Source of the DNA: Inhella proteolytica
Lineage (GTDB): Bacteria > Pseudomonadota > Gammaproteobacteria > Burkholderiales > Burkholderiaceae_C
Length of the DNA stretch: 64,000 nucleotides
Assembly: GCF_016093275.1 (NCBI RefSeq)
Contig: NZ_JAEDAK010000002.1
Location: 512,496 to 576,495, forward strand
Direction of reading: 5' to 3'
Below are positions 50,762-60,357 of the stretch, in pieces. A program made the position numbers and the translations under genes. The stretch's first letter is position 1, and every line of letters starts with the position of its first letter. The notes beneath the pieces are model-generated. The model was not told the origin of the DNA and searched no databases. It saw only the letters and a list, made by a program, of their open reading frames with translations.

Positions 50762-51943
50762 GTGGCTCAAAGCGATTTCCTCTTCACCTCGGAATCGGTT
50801 TCCGAGGGGCATCCGGACAAGGTCGCCGACCAGATCTCGGACGCCATTCTCGACGCGATCTTCAAACAAGATCCGCTCAGCCGCGTGGCCGCCGAAACCC
50901 TGTGCAACACCGGCTTGGTGGTGCTGGCCGGTGAAATCACCACGAACGCCCATGTGGATTACATCCAGGTGGCGCGCGACACGATCAAGCGCATCGGTTA
51001 CGACAACACCGAGTACGGCATCGACTACAAGGGCTGCGCGGTGCTGGTGGCCTACGACAAGCAGAGCAACGACATCGCCCAGGGCGTGAACCACGCCAGC
51101 GATGACTACCTGAACACCGGCGCCGGCGACCAGGGCCTGATGTTCGGCTACGCCTGCGACGAGACGCCCGAGCTGATGCCCGCACCGATCTACTACGCGC
51201 ACCGCCTGGTGGAGCGTCAGGCCCAGCTGCGCAAGGACGGCCGCCTGCCCTTCCTGCGCCCGGACGCCAAGAGCCAGGTGACGATGCGCTATGTGGACGG
51301 CAAGCCGCACAGCATCGACACCGTGGTGCTCAGCACCCAGCACGACCCGGAGATGAGCCTGGGCGACAAGATGAAGCCCGAGTTCTACGAGGCCGTCATC
51401 GAGGAAATCATCAAGCCCGTGCTGCCCAAGGAATGGCTGCAGGACACCAAGTACCTGATCAACCCGACCGGCCGCTTCGTCATCGGCGGCCCGCAGGGGG
51501 ATTGCGGACTCACGGGGCGCAAGATCATCGTCGACACCTATGGCGGCGCCTGCCCACACGGCGGTGGCGCCTTCTCGGGCAAGGATCCGACCAAGGTGGA
51601 CCGCTCGGCCGCTTACGCCGCGCGCTATGTGGCGAAGAACATCGTCGCCGCCGGCCTGGCGCGCCAGTGCCAGATCCAGGTGGCTTACGCCATCGGCGTG
51701 GCGCACCCGATGAACATCACGGTCTACACCGAGGGCACGGGCAAGATCCCGGACGACAAGATCGCCGAACTGGTGAAGGCGCATTTCGACCTGCGCCCGC
51801 GCGGCATCATCGAAATGCTGGACCTGCGCCGCCCGATCTACGAGAAGACCGCCGCCTACGGGCACTTCGGCCGCGAGGAGCCCGAGTTCACGTGGGAGAA
51901 GACCGACAAAGCGGCGGCGCTGCGCGCCGCAGCCGGGCTGTAA
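50762..51943 (+). CDS. metK: S-adenosylmethionine synthetase
   Basis: A 393-residue enzyme making SAM from methionine and ATP. It starts at GTG 50762 ([26 protein letters not shown]), with AAGGAG upstream. [17 protein letters not shown], the P-loop-like [22 protein letters not shown] and the C-terminal domain are all present. Full length for the family. A structured leader lies upstream and a hairpin terminator downstream. Confidence 0.97.
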   Translation: MAQSDFLFTSESVSEGHPDKVADQISDAILDAIFKQDPLSRVAAETLCNTGLVVLAGEITTNAHVDYIQVARDTIKRIGYDNTEYGIDYKGCAVLVAYDKQSNDIAQGVNHASDDYLNTGAGDQGLMFGYACDETPELMPAPIYYAHRLVERQAQLRKDGRLPFLRPDAKSQVTMRYVDGKPHSIDTVVLSTQHDPEMSLGDKMKPEFYEAVIEEIIKPVLPKEWLQDTKYLINPTGRFVIGGPQGDCGLTGRKIIVDTYGGACPHGGGAFSGKDPTKVDRSAAYAARYVAKNIVAAGLARQCQIQVAYAIGVAHPMNITVYTEGTGKIPDDKIAELVKAHFDLRPRGIIEMLDLRRPIYEKTAAYGHFGREEPEFTWEKTDKAAALRAAAGL

Positions 51944-52037
51944 GACCCGGCGCCGGACGCGAAGCGGCCGAGCTGCTTCGGACAGCGAGCCGGCTGCGTA
52001 GCAGACGGCTTGCTGGCACCAGGCAGCGAAGTACTCC

Positions 52038-52059
52038 CAGGGCGCCTACAGGCGCCCTG
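52038..52059. terminator. Intrinsic-type hairpin between metK and the MBL gene
   Basis: A 9-bp perfect stem CAGGGCGCC/GGCGCCCTG with a TACA loop, followed by TCTCATT. It lies 95 bases after the metK stop and just before the stop of the convergent gene and could end transcription from both sides. The bases before it (51944-52037) contain two weaker CTGC-loop dyads and no gene. Confidence 0.65.
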
Positions 52060-52065
52060 TCTCAT

Positions 52066-52998
52066 TCAAGCTGTATCCAGCACCTCGTCGCCCACGCGCC
52101 GGGCCAGGCCGCGGCCCAGCAACTCGCCCAGCACCTGCTCGCACCAACTGGCCGGGCTTGCCACGCCAGCTGGGGCAAAGCGTTCCCACATGCGGCGCAG
52201 CAGCGGCACCCCAGCGGCCCAGATCAGTGTGGCCGCCACCGGTTCGCGCCCTACCTCCATCAGGTGGTACTTGACCAGCACGCGCAGCGCATGGCGGGCA
52301 TGCATGAAGGGGTCGCGCTGCCAGCGGATCAGGCATTCACGCGCATGGCGCAGCGAGGTGGCCACATCCGTGAAGGCCCGGCCATGGCCCGGCACCACGC
52401 AGCGCACCGGCAGGTGCTCGATGGTCTCTAGTGTCCACAGCGCCTCCTCGAAGCCGGACTCGCCGACCAGCTCGGGAAACACCACCGCATGGCCACGCTC
52501 CCAGAGGGCGTCGCCGCTGATCAGCAGACCGCGCTCGCGCTCGAACAGCATCAGCGCGTGCGGGTCGTGCCCCGGCGCGGCCAGCAGTTCCCACGCCAGG
52601 CCGCCGGCCTCGACGATCTCGCCCGCCGCGACGCTGCGCTGCACCTTGAAGCGCGGCAGGTATTGGCCGCTCAGCGCGTGGCTGAGCGCCGCCTCTTCCC
52701 AGTGGCGCGCCAAGGCGGCCTCGCCCTCCGGCACCCAGACCTCGGCGCCGAAGGCACGCTGCAGGCGCGCGTTGCCGCCGCAGTGGTCGGAATGCAGATG
52801 GGTATTGAGCACCGCGCGCAGGCCCTGGCCCTGCAGTTCTGCGCGCAACAAAGAGACGGTCTGCTCGGAGTGCAAACCATGTCCACTATCAATCAGCAAG
52901 GCCCCACTCTCACCTGCTGCGGCGGGGATCAGGACCTGGTTGGATGACAGCCAACCCCTCTCGAAAACCCTGATCCCTTCCAGCGAAGGAAATTCCAT
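52066..52998 (-). CDS. Metallo-beta-lactamase-fold hydrolase
   Basis: A 310-residue MBL-fold protein. ATG 52998 (MEFPSLEGIRVFERGWLSSNQVL). Zinc motif THLHSDHCGGN (HxHxDH), then PGHDPHALML, LLISGDALWERG and CVVPGHGRAF with the remaining ligands. A C-terminal winged-helix-like tail (HARHALRVLVKYHLMEVGRE) matches the LACTB2/ hydroxyacylglutathione-hydrolase-like subgroup. The substrate is unknown. No signal peptide. Confidence 0.88.
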   Translation of the reverse strand: MEFPSLEGIRVFERGWLSSNQVLIPAAAGESGALLIDSGHGLHSEQTVSLLRAELQGQGLRAVLNTHLHSDHCGGNARLQRAFGAEVWVPEGEAALARHWEEAALSHALSGQYLPRFKVQRSVAAGEIVEAGGLAWELLAAPGHDPHALMLFERERGLLISGDALWERGHAVVFPELVGESGFEEALWTLETIEHLPVRCVVPGHGRAFTDVATSLRHARECLIRWQRDPFMHARHALRVLVKYHLMEVGREPVAATLIWAAGVPLLRRMWERFAPAGVASPASWCEQVLGELLGRGLARRVGDEVLDTA

Positions 52999-53066
52999 CC
53001 ACCCATTGTGAGGGTGGACCGCGGGAACCGCTGCTCTATTCTGTGCCGCCCCGCAGAATGATCGCG

Positions 53067-54068
53067 ATGTTGAGCATCCAGGAATCCCTGACCGTGCTGG
53101 TGGTTGACGACCAGGCCGTGCCACGCCTGCTGGCACGCGCGGCGCTGGAGTCGCTCGGTCACCGCGTGCTGGAAAGCGCCGACCCCGAGGGCGCCGTGCG
53201 CCTGTTCATGCAGTCGCGCCCGGACCTGATCCTGCTCGACGTGGAAATGCCCGGCCACGACGGCTACTGGGTGGCGCGCCAGATCCGCGCCGCCGAGCAG
53301 GGCGGCTGGACGCCCATCCTGTTCCTCTCAGGCCGCAATGGCGACGAAGAAGTCTGGCGCGGCATCGAGGCCGGCGGCGACGACTTTCTCAGCAAGCCCA
53401 TCACCACCACCCTGCTCAGCGCCAAGCTGCGCGCCATGCAGCGCCTGCTGGTGATGCGCGCCAAGCTGCTGGAGCGCTCGGAAGAACTGCGCGCCGCCAA
53501 CGCCCAGCTGCGCGAACTCAGCACCCACGACGCCCTGACCGGCCTGTGCAACCGCCGCGCCATCGACGAGCGCCTACACCAGGAAATCGCCGCCTGCCGG
53601 CGCGAGGGCCAGCCGCTCAGCCTGGCCCTGCTGGACATCGACCACTTCAAGCGCTTCAACGACAGCGCCGGCCACGTGGCCGGCGATGCCTGCCTGAAGC
53701 AGGTCTCGCAGTTGCTGACCGACGCCTGCCTGCGCCCGCGCGACCTGGCCGGCCGCTACGGCGGCGAGGAGTTCGCGCTGATCCTGCCGCTCACGCCGCG
53801 CTCCGGCGCCATGACCTACGCGCGCGCCCTGCTGCGCACGCTGGCGCGCGCCGCCATCCCGCACCCCGACTCCCCGGTGGCGCCCAATGTCACGCTGTCC
53901 GGCGGGCTGACCACCTGCGTGCCCGACGAAGCCACCACCGCCGAAGGCCTGTTGCTGCGCGCCGATGACGCGCTGTACCAAGCCAAGGCCAAGGGCCGCA
54001 ACCGCTTCTTCAGCTACGAGATGCAGCTGGACACCGAGGAACAGCTGCATCAGAACAGCCGCCTTTGA
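53067..54068 (+). CDS. Response regulator with GGDEF output (PleD/WspR-like)
   Basis: A 333-residue protein. Receiver domain ~8-125 with acidic pocket (VLVVDDQ), the phospho-acceptor Asp in LILLDVEMPG and Lys in LSKPI; a helical linker (RAKLLERSEELRAANAQLRELSTHDALTGL) then a GGDEF domain (LLDIDHFKRFND, GGEEF) with an RPRD I-site five residues before. Phosphorylation by a histidine kinase should raise c-di-GMP synthesis. ATG 53067 is one choice; an ATG 9 bases earlier and a GTG at 53043 are also in frame. No kinase gene adjacent. It is the third GGDEF protein in the window. Confidence 0.93.
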   Translation: MLSIQESLTVLVVDDQAVPRLLARAALESLGHRVLESADPEGAVRLFMQSRPDLILLDVEMPGHDGYWVARQIRAAEQGGWTPILFLSGRNGDEEVWRGIEAGGDDFLSKPITTTLLSAKLRAMQRLLVMRAKLLERSEELRAANAQLRELSTHDALTGLCNRRAIDERLHQEIAACRREGQPLSLALLDIDHFKRFNDSAGHVAGDACLKQVSQLLTDACLRPRDLAGRYGGEEFALILPLTPRSGAMTYARALLRTLARAAIPHPDSPVAPNVTLSGGLTTCVPDEATTAEGLLLRADDALYQAKAKGRNRFFSYEMQLDTEEQLHQNSRL

Positions 54069-54486
54069 GCGCCGGCTGGCGCAGCGGCCAGGCCTGCGCC
54101 ACGCCGAACAAGGCCTCGAAGAAGGCAAAACCCAGCAGCAGCGGGCTCAGGCCCTGGGCCACCGCCCACAGCTCCCAACTCAGGAAGGCCACGCGCGTCA
54201 GCAGGTCCAGCCGCCCCAGCAGCACCGAGGGCCGCCAGACCCGCAGCCCCGCCCACACCAGCACCAGGCTGCCCAGCAGCGAGCCCAACAGCAGGTGCAG
54301 GGCATCGGGCGCGGGCAGCTGACCGGGCAGGCCCAGCTGCTGGTGCAGCTCGCCCAGCTGTGCCAGCAGCAGGCTCAGCGTCCAGGGCGTGGCCAGCGGC
54401 CAGGTCACGATCAGGTCGTACAGCGCACTGGCACGCACCCAGCGCAGGTAATGAACTTCGGTCAAGACGGATCCTCGAAACCACAA
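54010..54486 (-). CDS. Small membrane protein, unknown function
   Basis: A 158-residue protein with several hydrophobic helices (TLSLLLAQLGELHQQ, LLLGSLLGSLVLVWAGLRVW, GRLDLLTRVAFLSWELWAVAQ). The 3' end overlaps the GGDEF gene by 59 bases tail to tail. The start may be ATG 54486 or the GTG nearby (VLTEVHYLRW). I recognise no family; confidence is moderate because overlap leaves a chance frame possible, though the helices are convincing. Confidence 0.58.
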   Translation of the reverse strand: MWFRGSVLTEVHYLRWVRASALYDLIVTWPLATPWTLSLLLAQLGELHQQLGLPGQLPAPDALHLLLGSLLGSLVLVWAGLRVWRPSVLLGRLDLLTRVAFLSWELWAVAQGLSPLLLGFAFFEALFGVAQAWPLRQPALKGGCSDAAVPRCPAASRS

Positions 54487-54519
54487 TGGCCGCCCAGTCT
54501 CAGCTTCAAGCCAAGTTGA

Positions 54520-55605
54520 ATGTCAAGCCCGACCCTGTCCGATCTGCGCCGCCATGCCGTGGCGCGCAGCCTGTTCGCACCCACCACGCTGATGGAAGCC
54601 GTGCGACGCCTGGGCGGCTTCGTGCAGGCCGACCCACTGCGCGCCCCGGCGCGTGCGCAGGACCTGACGCTGCGCCACCGCGTCAAGGCCTACCGGGCCG
54701 GAGACCTGGAGCGCCGCTACCCGCGGCTGCCGCTGCAAGAAGACTTCTTCATCAACTACGGCTTCCTGACCCCCGAGCTGCGCGCGCACATGCATCCGCG
54801 CTCGGCCCGGCGCGTGTGGGACAAGGCGCGCTGGAAGCTGGCCGACTCCGTGCTCGCCGAAGTGGCGCGCCTGGGCGAGGCCCACCCCGCCGACGTGGAC
54901 GCCGCGCTGAACCATGGCAGCGTGAAGAACTGGTTCGGCGGCAACAGCCGGCTCAGCACCGAGCTGCTCGACGGCCTGCACTACCGCAGCCGGCTGGATG
55001 TGGTGCGGCGCGACAACGGCACGCGCTGCTATGCGCTGGCCGCCCCCTGGCCCGAAGCGCCCGACCCGCAGGCCGCCATGGATGCCATGGCCGACGCGCT
55101 GGTGCAGAAGTACGCCCCGCTGCCGGCCGGCAGCCTCTCCACGCTGATCAGCATGCTGGTGTCGGCCGCCCCGCAGTGGCAGGCGCTGCGCGCCAGCACG
55201 CTGGCACGCGCCAAGGCGCGCCTTGCGCAGGCCAAGGTCGAGGGCACGGACTGGTACTGGCCGGCCGACGAAGACCCGGCACGCGGCTGGCGCATCCCGG
55301 CCAAGGTGCGCCTGCTCGCGCCCTTCGACCCGGTCGTCTGGGACCGCCGCCGCTTCGAGCGCCTGTGGGGCTGGGCCTACCGCTTCGAGGCCTACACCCC
55401 GGCGGCGAAGCGGGTGCGCGGCCACTACGCCCTGCCCCTGCTGTGGCGCGACGCGGTGATCGGCTGGGCCAATCTGAAGGTCGTGAAGGGGCGGCTGCAG
55501 CACGAGCTGGGCTTCGTGGCGCAGCGCCCGCAGGAGCCGGCCTTCGGGTCTGCGCTCGAAGCCGAACTGGCGGCGATGCGCGAATTCCTCGACCTCCCCC
55601 AGTGA
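54520..55605 (+). CDS. AlkZ/YcaQ-family winged-helix DNA glycosylase-like protein
   Basis: A 361-residue protein of the HTH_42 family that includes AlkZ, which unhooks interstrand crosslinks, and YcaQ. Seen: LSDLRRHAVARSLF, LGGFVQADPLRAPARAQDL (the QxD catalytic motif), FINYGFLTPEL, and RLLAPFDPVVWDRRRFERLWGWAYRFEAYTPAAKR with GHYALPLLWRDAVIGW, the C-terminal signature. ATG 54520. It precedes an MFS gene by 6 bases, which may be co-transcribed. Confidence 0.88.
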   Translation: MSSPTLSDLRRHAVARSLFAPTTLMEAVRRLGGFVQADPLRAPARAQDLTLRHRVKAYRAGDLERRYPRLPLQEDFFINYGFLTPELRAHMHPRSARRVWDKARWKLADSVLAEVARLGEAHPADVDAALNHGSVKNWFGGNSRLSTELLDGLHYRSRLDVVRRDNGTRCYALAAPWPEAPDPQAAMDAMADALVQKYAPLPAGSLSTLISMLVSAAPQWQALRASTLARAKARLAQAKVEGTDWYWPADEDPARGWRIPAKVRLLAPFDPVVWDRRRFERLWGWAYRFEAYTPAAKRVRGHYALPLLWRDAVIGWANLKVVKGRLQHELGFVAQRPQEPAFGSALEAELAAMREFLDLPQ

Positions 55606-55611
55606 GCCGCC

Positions 55612-56841
55612 ATGCTGCTTGACATCGGCCCGCTGCGCCGCGACCGCGCCTTCGCCCTGCTCTTTTTCAGCCAGCTGGTGTCCGGCCTGGGCACCATGGT
55701 CAGCTATGTGGCCGTGCCCTGGCAGCTCTACGAGCTGACGCATTCGAATGCCCAGGTCGGGCTGCTCGGCCTGGTGCAGCTGATTCCGGTGCTGGGCTGC
55801 GGCCTGGTGGGCGGCGCGGTGGCCGACCGCGTCGACCGCAAGCGCCTGCTGATGGTCTGCGAGGCCCTGATGGGCCTGTGCCTGGCCGGCCTGCTGGCCA
55901 ACACCCTGGCGGGTGAACCGAGCGTGTGGCTGATCTACGCCCTGGTGGCCGTGTTGCAGGGGGCCAGCGGCTTCCACCGCCCGGCGCTCGAAGCCCTGAC
56001 GCAGAAGCTGGCGCAGCGCGAGGACTACGCCGCCGTGGCCACGCTCAGCTCGGTGCGCGGCACCCTCACCATGGTGGCGGGGCCGGCGCTGGCGGGCCTG
56101 ATGCTGGCCGGCTGGGGGGCGCAGGGCGCCTACCTGTTCGATCTGCTGAGCTTCGTGCTGGCGCTGGCCTTCATCGCTTTCATTCCACGCGCCCGCATTG
56201 CCATGCCCGAGCCGGATGGCGAGCGCCCGCATCTGCTCGCCGACTTGGCCGCCGGCCTGCGCTTCGCCTGGGCCCGGCCCGAGCTGATGGGCACCTACAT
56301 CGTCGACATCATCGCCATGGCCTTCGCCTTTCCGGTCGCGCTCTTTCCGGCCATGGCGGCGGCCAGCGGCCGGCCGGATGCGGTGGGCTGGCTGCTGTCG
56401 GCCATGGCGGTGGGCGCCCTGCTGATCGGCCTGTTCAGCGCCTGGACCGGCCGGGTGCGCCGCCACGGCCGTGCCGTCGTGCTGGCCGCCGGGGTCTGGG
56501 CGCTCGGCATCGTCGCCCTGGGCTTCGCCCCGGGCCTGCTGGCCGCCCTGCTCTGCCTGGCCCTGGCCGGTGCGGCCGACATGGTCAGCGGCGTGTTCCG
56601 CAGCACGATCTGGAACGAGACCATCCCGAACGAGATGCGCGGGCGCCTGGCCGGCATCGAGATGATCAGCTACCTCACCGGCCCGCTGATCGGCAATGCC
56701 CGCGCCGGCTTCATGGCCGACGCCTGGGACGTGCCGATCGCGATCTGGAGCGGTGGCCTGGTGTGCCTGGTGGCCGTCGTGCTCACCGGGATCGGGCTGC
56801 CGCGCTTCTGGGCCTATCGCAGCGCCGCCAAGTCTTTGTAG
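55612..56841 (+). CDS. MFS transporter (EntS-like exporter family)
   Basis: A 409-residue membrane protein with about 12 hydrophobic segments. FALLFFSQLVSGLGTMVSYVAVPWQLYELTHSNAQVGLLGLVQLIPVLG starts it; GGAVADRVDRKRLLM is the loop 2-3 motif A. GFHRPALEALTQKL and ETIPNEMRGRLAGIEMI are typical of the enterobactin-exporter group. Substrate unknown. It overlaps the convergent MBL gene by 28 bases at the 3' end. Confidence 0.9.
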   Translation: MLLDIGPLRRDRAFALLFFSQLVSGLGTMVSYVAVPWQLYELTHSNAQVGLLGLVQLIPVLGCGLVGGAVADRVDRKRLLMVCEALMGLCLAGLLANTLAGEPSVWLIYALVAVLQGASGFHRPALEALTQKLAQREDYAAVATLSSVRGTLTMVAGPALAGLMLAGWGAQGAYLFDLLSFVLALAFIAFIPRARIAMPEPDGERPHLLADLAAGLRFAWARPELMGTYIVDIIAMAFAFPVALFPAMAAASGRPDAVGWLLSAMAVGALLIGLFSAWTGRVRRHGRAVVLAAGVWALGIVALGFAPGLLAALLCLALAGAADMVSGVFRSTIWNETIPNEMRGRLAGIEMISYLTGPLIGNARAGFMADAWDVPIAIWSGGLVCLVAVVLTGIGLPRFWAYRSAAKSL

Positions 56842-57803
56842 GCCGCCGGCACGTTCAACCCCGGGTGCACCCAGTCGAACAGCACATAGCCGCGGAAGGC
56901 CGGCAGCTGCAGCTCGGCCACCGTCTGCTCCAGGCTCAGGCCGCGCGCGAGCGCGTCCTTCACGCCGGCCTGCACCGCGGTGAGGTAGTCGATGTGCCAG
57001 CGCAGGCCCTCGCGCCCCATCGGCACGCCGTGGCCGGGCACGACGGTGGCGTCGGCGGGCAGGAAGTCGTAGACCTTCTGCAAGGTGGCCAGGGTCTGCA
57101 GCAGCTTGCCGTCCAGCAGCCAGGGCAGTGCGGGTTTGGCGGCGATGACCGGGTTGCCGGCCCACATCGTCTTGGACTGCGGGTCCCAGACGAACAGGTC
57201 ACCGCCGGTCTGCGCGAAGCCGAAGTCGTGGATCTCGACCTGGCGGCCGCCGAGGTCCAGCAGCAGCTTGCCGCCGGCGGGCACCAGGATGTCGGGCGCG
57301 CGCGCCTGGATGGGCTCGATGCCACGGCCTTGGCCGAAGTGCTGCAGCATGAAGGCCTTGTCCTGCTCCAGGTGCGTGGCGATGAAGCGCGCGGTGTGCT
57401 CGTGCTGAACCAGCCGGGTTTCGGGCGGCAGGAACATGTTGCCGAAGCTGTGGTCGCCATGCGAGCTGGTGTTGACCGCATAGAGCAGCGGCAGCTTGCC
57501 GGCCTTGGCGCGGGCGAGGGCACGCACCTGGTCGTGCAGGCGGCGGTTCAGCATGGTCTCGATCAGCAGCGCCCCGCGTGTGCCGACGATCAGGCCGCCG
57601 CTGGTGGCGGCCGCGCCGCCCTGGGCGTTCAGTGCGGCGGCGTCGGCCGCGAGGTGGACGAACACGCCGGGAGCGAGCTGCTGGCTCAGCATCTGCACCT
57701 TGTTGCCGTCCCAGATCGGTTCATGGGCCAGCGCCGGGCCGGCGCTCAGTGAGACAAGGGCCAAGCCGAGAAAGCCGGACCGCAACGTGCGCTTGAGGAA
57801 CAT
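56814..57803 (-). CDS. Exported MBL-fold protein with degenerate zinc motif
   Basis: A 329-residue secreted protein. Signal peptide 1-26 (LALVSLSAGPALA). MBL fold: GGLIVGTRGALLIETML, then NTSSHGDHSFGN where HxHxDH is usual, so the first His is replaced by Ser; VVPGHGVPM supplies a later ligand. This change occurs in the SoxH/quinoprotein-linked subgroup. Hence zinc binding or hydrolysis may be altered. It is divergent from a LysR gene, its likely regulator, with a 102-base gap. Confidence 0.83.
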   Translation of the reverse strand: MFLKRTLRSGFLGLALVSLSAGPALAHEPIWDGNKVQMLSQQLAPGVFVHLAADAAALNAQGGAAATSGGLIVGTRGALLIETMLNRRLHDQVRALARAKAGKLPLLYAVNTSSHGDHSFGNMFLPPETRLVQHEHTARFIATHLEQDKAFMLQHFGQGRGIEPIQARAPDILVPAGGKLLLDLGGRQVEIHDFGFAQTGGDLFVWDPQSKTMWAGNPVIAAKPALPWLLDGKLLQTLATLQKVYDFLPADATVVPGHGVPMGREGLRWHIDYLTAVQAGVKDALARGLSLEQTVAELQLPAFRGYVLFDWVHPGLNVPAAYKDLAALR

Positions 57804-57905
57804 GGGGAACTCTCCGTGGAAGCACCGGCCGAGCCGGCATGGGGTGCACTCTAAGAATCAAGATTGCAAACCAAGCATCACAATCTGCAAGATGGATTTG
57901 CAGAA
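57804..57905. promoter_or_regulatory. Divergent promoter region (MBL protein / LysR)
   Basis: A 102-base AT-richer gap. TGCAAA (57865-57870) and TTTGCA (57896-57901) form an inverted repeat spaced by 25 bases overlapping the LysR start, a possible LysR site. The LysR gene begins at 57906. Confidence 0.4.
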
Positions 57906-58814
57906 ATGAAAGGCGAACACCCGATCTGCCTGGACGACTGGCTGCTGGTGGCCGAAGTGGCTGCGCGGGCCAGCCTGGTGCAGGCCGCCGCCGCGCTGGG
58001 CATCAGCCATGCCACCGCCTTTCGCCGCCTGGGTGCGCTGGAGCGGGCCCTGGGCGTGCGCCTGTTCGAGCGACGTGCCGGGCGCTACCGGCCCAGCGCG
58101 GCCGGCGAGGCCCTGGCCGAGGCCGGCCGTGCCATGCGGGCCCAGGCCGACGCCACCTTGCTGCGCGTGCAGGGGCAGGACCAGCGCCCGCGCGGCCTGG
58201 TGCGCCTGGCCAGCACCGAGGGGGTGATCGGCGGCCTGCTGCTGCCCCTGCTGCCGGCGCTGCGCCAGGCGTTGCCGGAGATCCAGCTGCAGGCCGCGGC
58301 GCGCAACGATTTCCACAACCTCTCGCAGCGCGAGGCCGACCTGGCGCTGCGCCCCGCGCCGCAGCCGCCGCCGCACCTGATCGGCCAGCGCATCGGAGCG
58401 CTACGCCACGCCATCTATGTGCAGCGCACCCAGGCACGGCGCTTTCAGCGCGCGCCGCTGGCCGAGCAACCCTGGCTCTCGCTGGACGATTCGGCCGCCG
58501 GCAGCAAGGCCCTGCAGTGGCTGGCGCAGCAGCTGCCGCTGGAACAGGTGGCGCTTCGCTTCTCGGGCCTGCTGATGGTGCGCGCCGCCTGCCTGCAGGG
58601 CCTGGGCCTGGCGGTGCTGCCCTGCTTTCTGGGCGATGCCGAACCCGGCCTGCTGCGCCTGGGCGAACCCCTGGCCGATTGCGATTCCGAGCTCTGGCTG
58701 CTCAGCCACCCCGAGCTGCGCGAGACGGCGCGCGTGAAGGCGGTGCGGGCGCATCTGCTGCAGGCCCTGGCCGCCCAGCAGGCCCTGCTGGCCGGCGAGC
58801 GGCCGCAGGACTGA
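57906..58814 (+). CDS. LysR-family transcriptional regulator
   Basis: A 302-residue regulator starting MKGEHPICLDDWLLVAEVAARASLVQAAAALGISHATAFRRLGALERALGVRLFERR. Effector domain: LPEIQLQAAARNDFHNL, GLGLAVLPCFLGDAEPGLLRL. It is unrelated at close range to the two paralogous LysRs at 17536 and 35502. Its likely target is the divergent exported MBL gene. ATG 57906 is used; the frame is open upstream. Confidence 0.9.
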   Translation: MKGEHPICLDDWLLVAEVAARASLVQAAAALGISHATAFRRLGALERALGVRLFERRAGRYRPSAAGEALAEAGRAMRAQADATLLRVQGQDQRPRGLVRLASTEGVIGGLLLPLLPALRQALPEIQLQAAARNDFHNLSQREADLALRPAPQPPPHLIGQRIGALRHAIYVQRTQARRFQRAPLAEQPWLSLDDSAAGSKALQWLAQQLPLEQVALRFSGLLMVRAACLQGLGLAVLPCFLGDAEPGLLRLGEPLADCDSELWLLSHPELRETARVKAVRAHLLQALAAQQALLAGERPQD

Positions 58815-58822
58815 GCGCTGGT

Positions 58823-60238
58823 TCAGTCCAGGCTGGCCAGAAAGGCATCCCGCTCGCGCGACAGGGCCACGCCCTCGCCGCCGCTGGTGGCGCTGGCGGC
58901 GTAGGCATGCGCCCAGCGCACGGCCGCCTCACGGGCGGCGGCCACAGCCGCGGCGTCGCCCCGCTGGGCGCAGCGCGCCATCTCGCGCCGGTACATCTCG
59001 GCCACCGAGATCAGAACGCCCTGGTAGGGGCAGCCGTCCAGCATCACGCGCTCGGCCTCGGCCAGGCGGCCCTGGGCTTCGAGCACGGAGGCGGCGCGGG
59101 CCCATTCGGGCCGCTCGTCGTCCTCGGGCGCCTCGGCTTCGGCCGGCGCGGCCTCGAACTGCAGGCTGTGCAGCAGGGCCTCGGCGAGATCACCCGCCTG
59201 GCTGGCCGCCGCGGGCGTGGCGGTGGCGCGGGCCCGCACGGCCCAGCCCTCGTCAAGCGCCAGCAGCAAATGCATCTGCTCCAGCGCCTGCTCGCCATCG
59301 GCAATGCCGCGCACCGCCAGGCCCAGCACCGGGCCGCACTGCAGGCGCAGGAACTGCGGGGCGGGGTAGTCGGCGCGGGTCTGGGCCTCGATCTGGTCCA
59401 GCAAGGCCTCCAGGCCCGCCGGGGCGGCCAGGCGCTCCAGGCTGATCTGTACCGAGTTGTCGGGGTGCAGCAGCAGCAGGCGGCGGCTGTCGTCCAGCGC
59501 GTGCCAGCCGGTGGGCAGGGCCAGCACGGCCTTCAGGGCCATGCTGGCCACCCAGGCGCGGCCGTTGGCCTCGTCGGCGGCACGGATGGGCGGGGCAAAG
59601 CCGCGCCCCTGGTTCAGCCAGGCCTGCTGCAGCGGGTGCTCCTGCTGCAGGGTGGCCTGGCCGCCGGGCAGGGCGAACTGGCCGACATCGGCCACCGGCG
59701 CATCGGCCGGGGCCTGGTGCACCGCGGGCGCCGGGGCCAGGGGCACGCTGGGGCCTTGCGGCGCGGCGAGCCGGAAGCTGCGCAGCACCTGCTGCCAGGC
59801 CTGCCAGGTCTGAGCCTGCAGCTCCTCCGGGCCGGTGAGGCTGAGGTGGATGAGCCGGCCGCCGTCTTCCGCGAAGGCGAAATGGGTCTGCATCGGCCCC
59901 ATGTCCGATTCGGGCGCGCACTGGCCCAGGATGGCGGGCAGGCTGCCCAGCTGGCCGGGCCCGAGCGTGCGCAGGTCCACGCCATGCTGCTCGATGAGCC
60001 AGCGCGCCCAGTCCTGCACCGTGCCGTCGTCGAAGGCCGGGCGGGCGGCGGCGGTGAACACCAGCGCGGCGTAGGGCGCATGCGCGCCGGCCAGGCCGAA
60101 GAGCTTGCGGGCATCGGAAAAGTCCGGCTCCTCGTCAGGCAGCTCCAGCGGCTGCCAGTTCTGCGGCAGCTCCACGAAGAAGCCCAGGTTGGCGATGCGG
60201 GAGGGGAACTCGCGCTCAACGAACGGGGGAGTGCTCAT
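58823..60238 (-). CDS. Large hypothetical protein
   Basis: A 471-residue protein I do not recognise. ATG 60238 (MSTPPFVEREFPSRIANLGFFVELPQNWQPLELPDEEPDFSD). The first ~160 residues resemble small DcrB/PsbP-like beta-sandwich domains (FVELPQNWQPL ... FAFAEDGGRLIHLSLTG), and a second similar part may follow at ~240-370 (LALPTGWHALDDSRRLLLLHPDNSVQISLE). The C-terminus is helical (EWARAASVLEAQGRLAEAERVMLDGC) and TPR-like. No signal peptide. Codon use matches the neighbours. Confidence 0.68.
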   Translation of the reverse strand: MSTPPFVEREFPSRIANLGFFVELPQNWQPLELPDEEPDFSDARKLFGLAGAHAPYAALVFTAAARPAFDDGTVQDWARWLIEQHGVDLRTLGPGQLGSLPAILGQCAPESDMGPMQTHFAFAEDGGRLIHLSLTGPEELQAQTWQAWQQVLRSFRLAAPQGPSVPLAPAPAVHQAPADAPVADVGQFALPGGQATLQQEHPLQQAWLNQGRGFAPPIRAADEANGRAWVASMALKAVLALPTGWHALDDSRRLLLLHPDNSVQISLERLAAPAGLEALLDQIEAQTRADYPAPQFLRLQCGPVLGLAVRGIADGEQALEQMHLLLALDEGWAVRARATATPAAASQAGDLAEALLHSLQFEAAPAEAEAPEDDERPEWARAASVLEAQGRLAEAERVMLDGCPYQGVLISVAEMYRREMARCAQRGDAAAVAAAREAAVRWAHAYAASATSGGEGVALSRERDAFLASLD

Positions 60239-60357
60239 GACGATGCGTGGGGAGTGATTGGCGCCATGATGCGCGGCCCGGGTTTCAGCCGCACTTCGCG
60301 CGCAGCGCCCCGGCCGTAACGTTTGAAACCTGCGGCGCCCGCCGCCTGCCACCCGCC

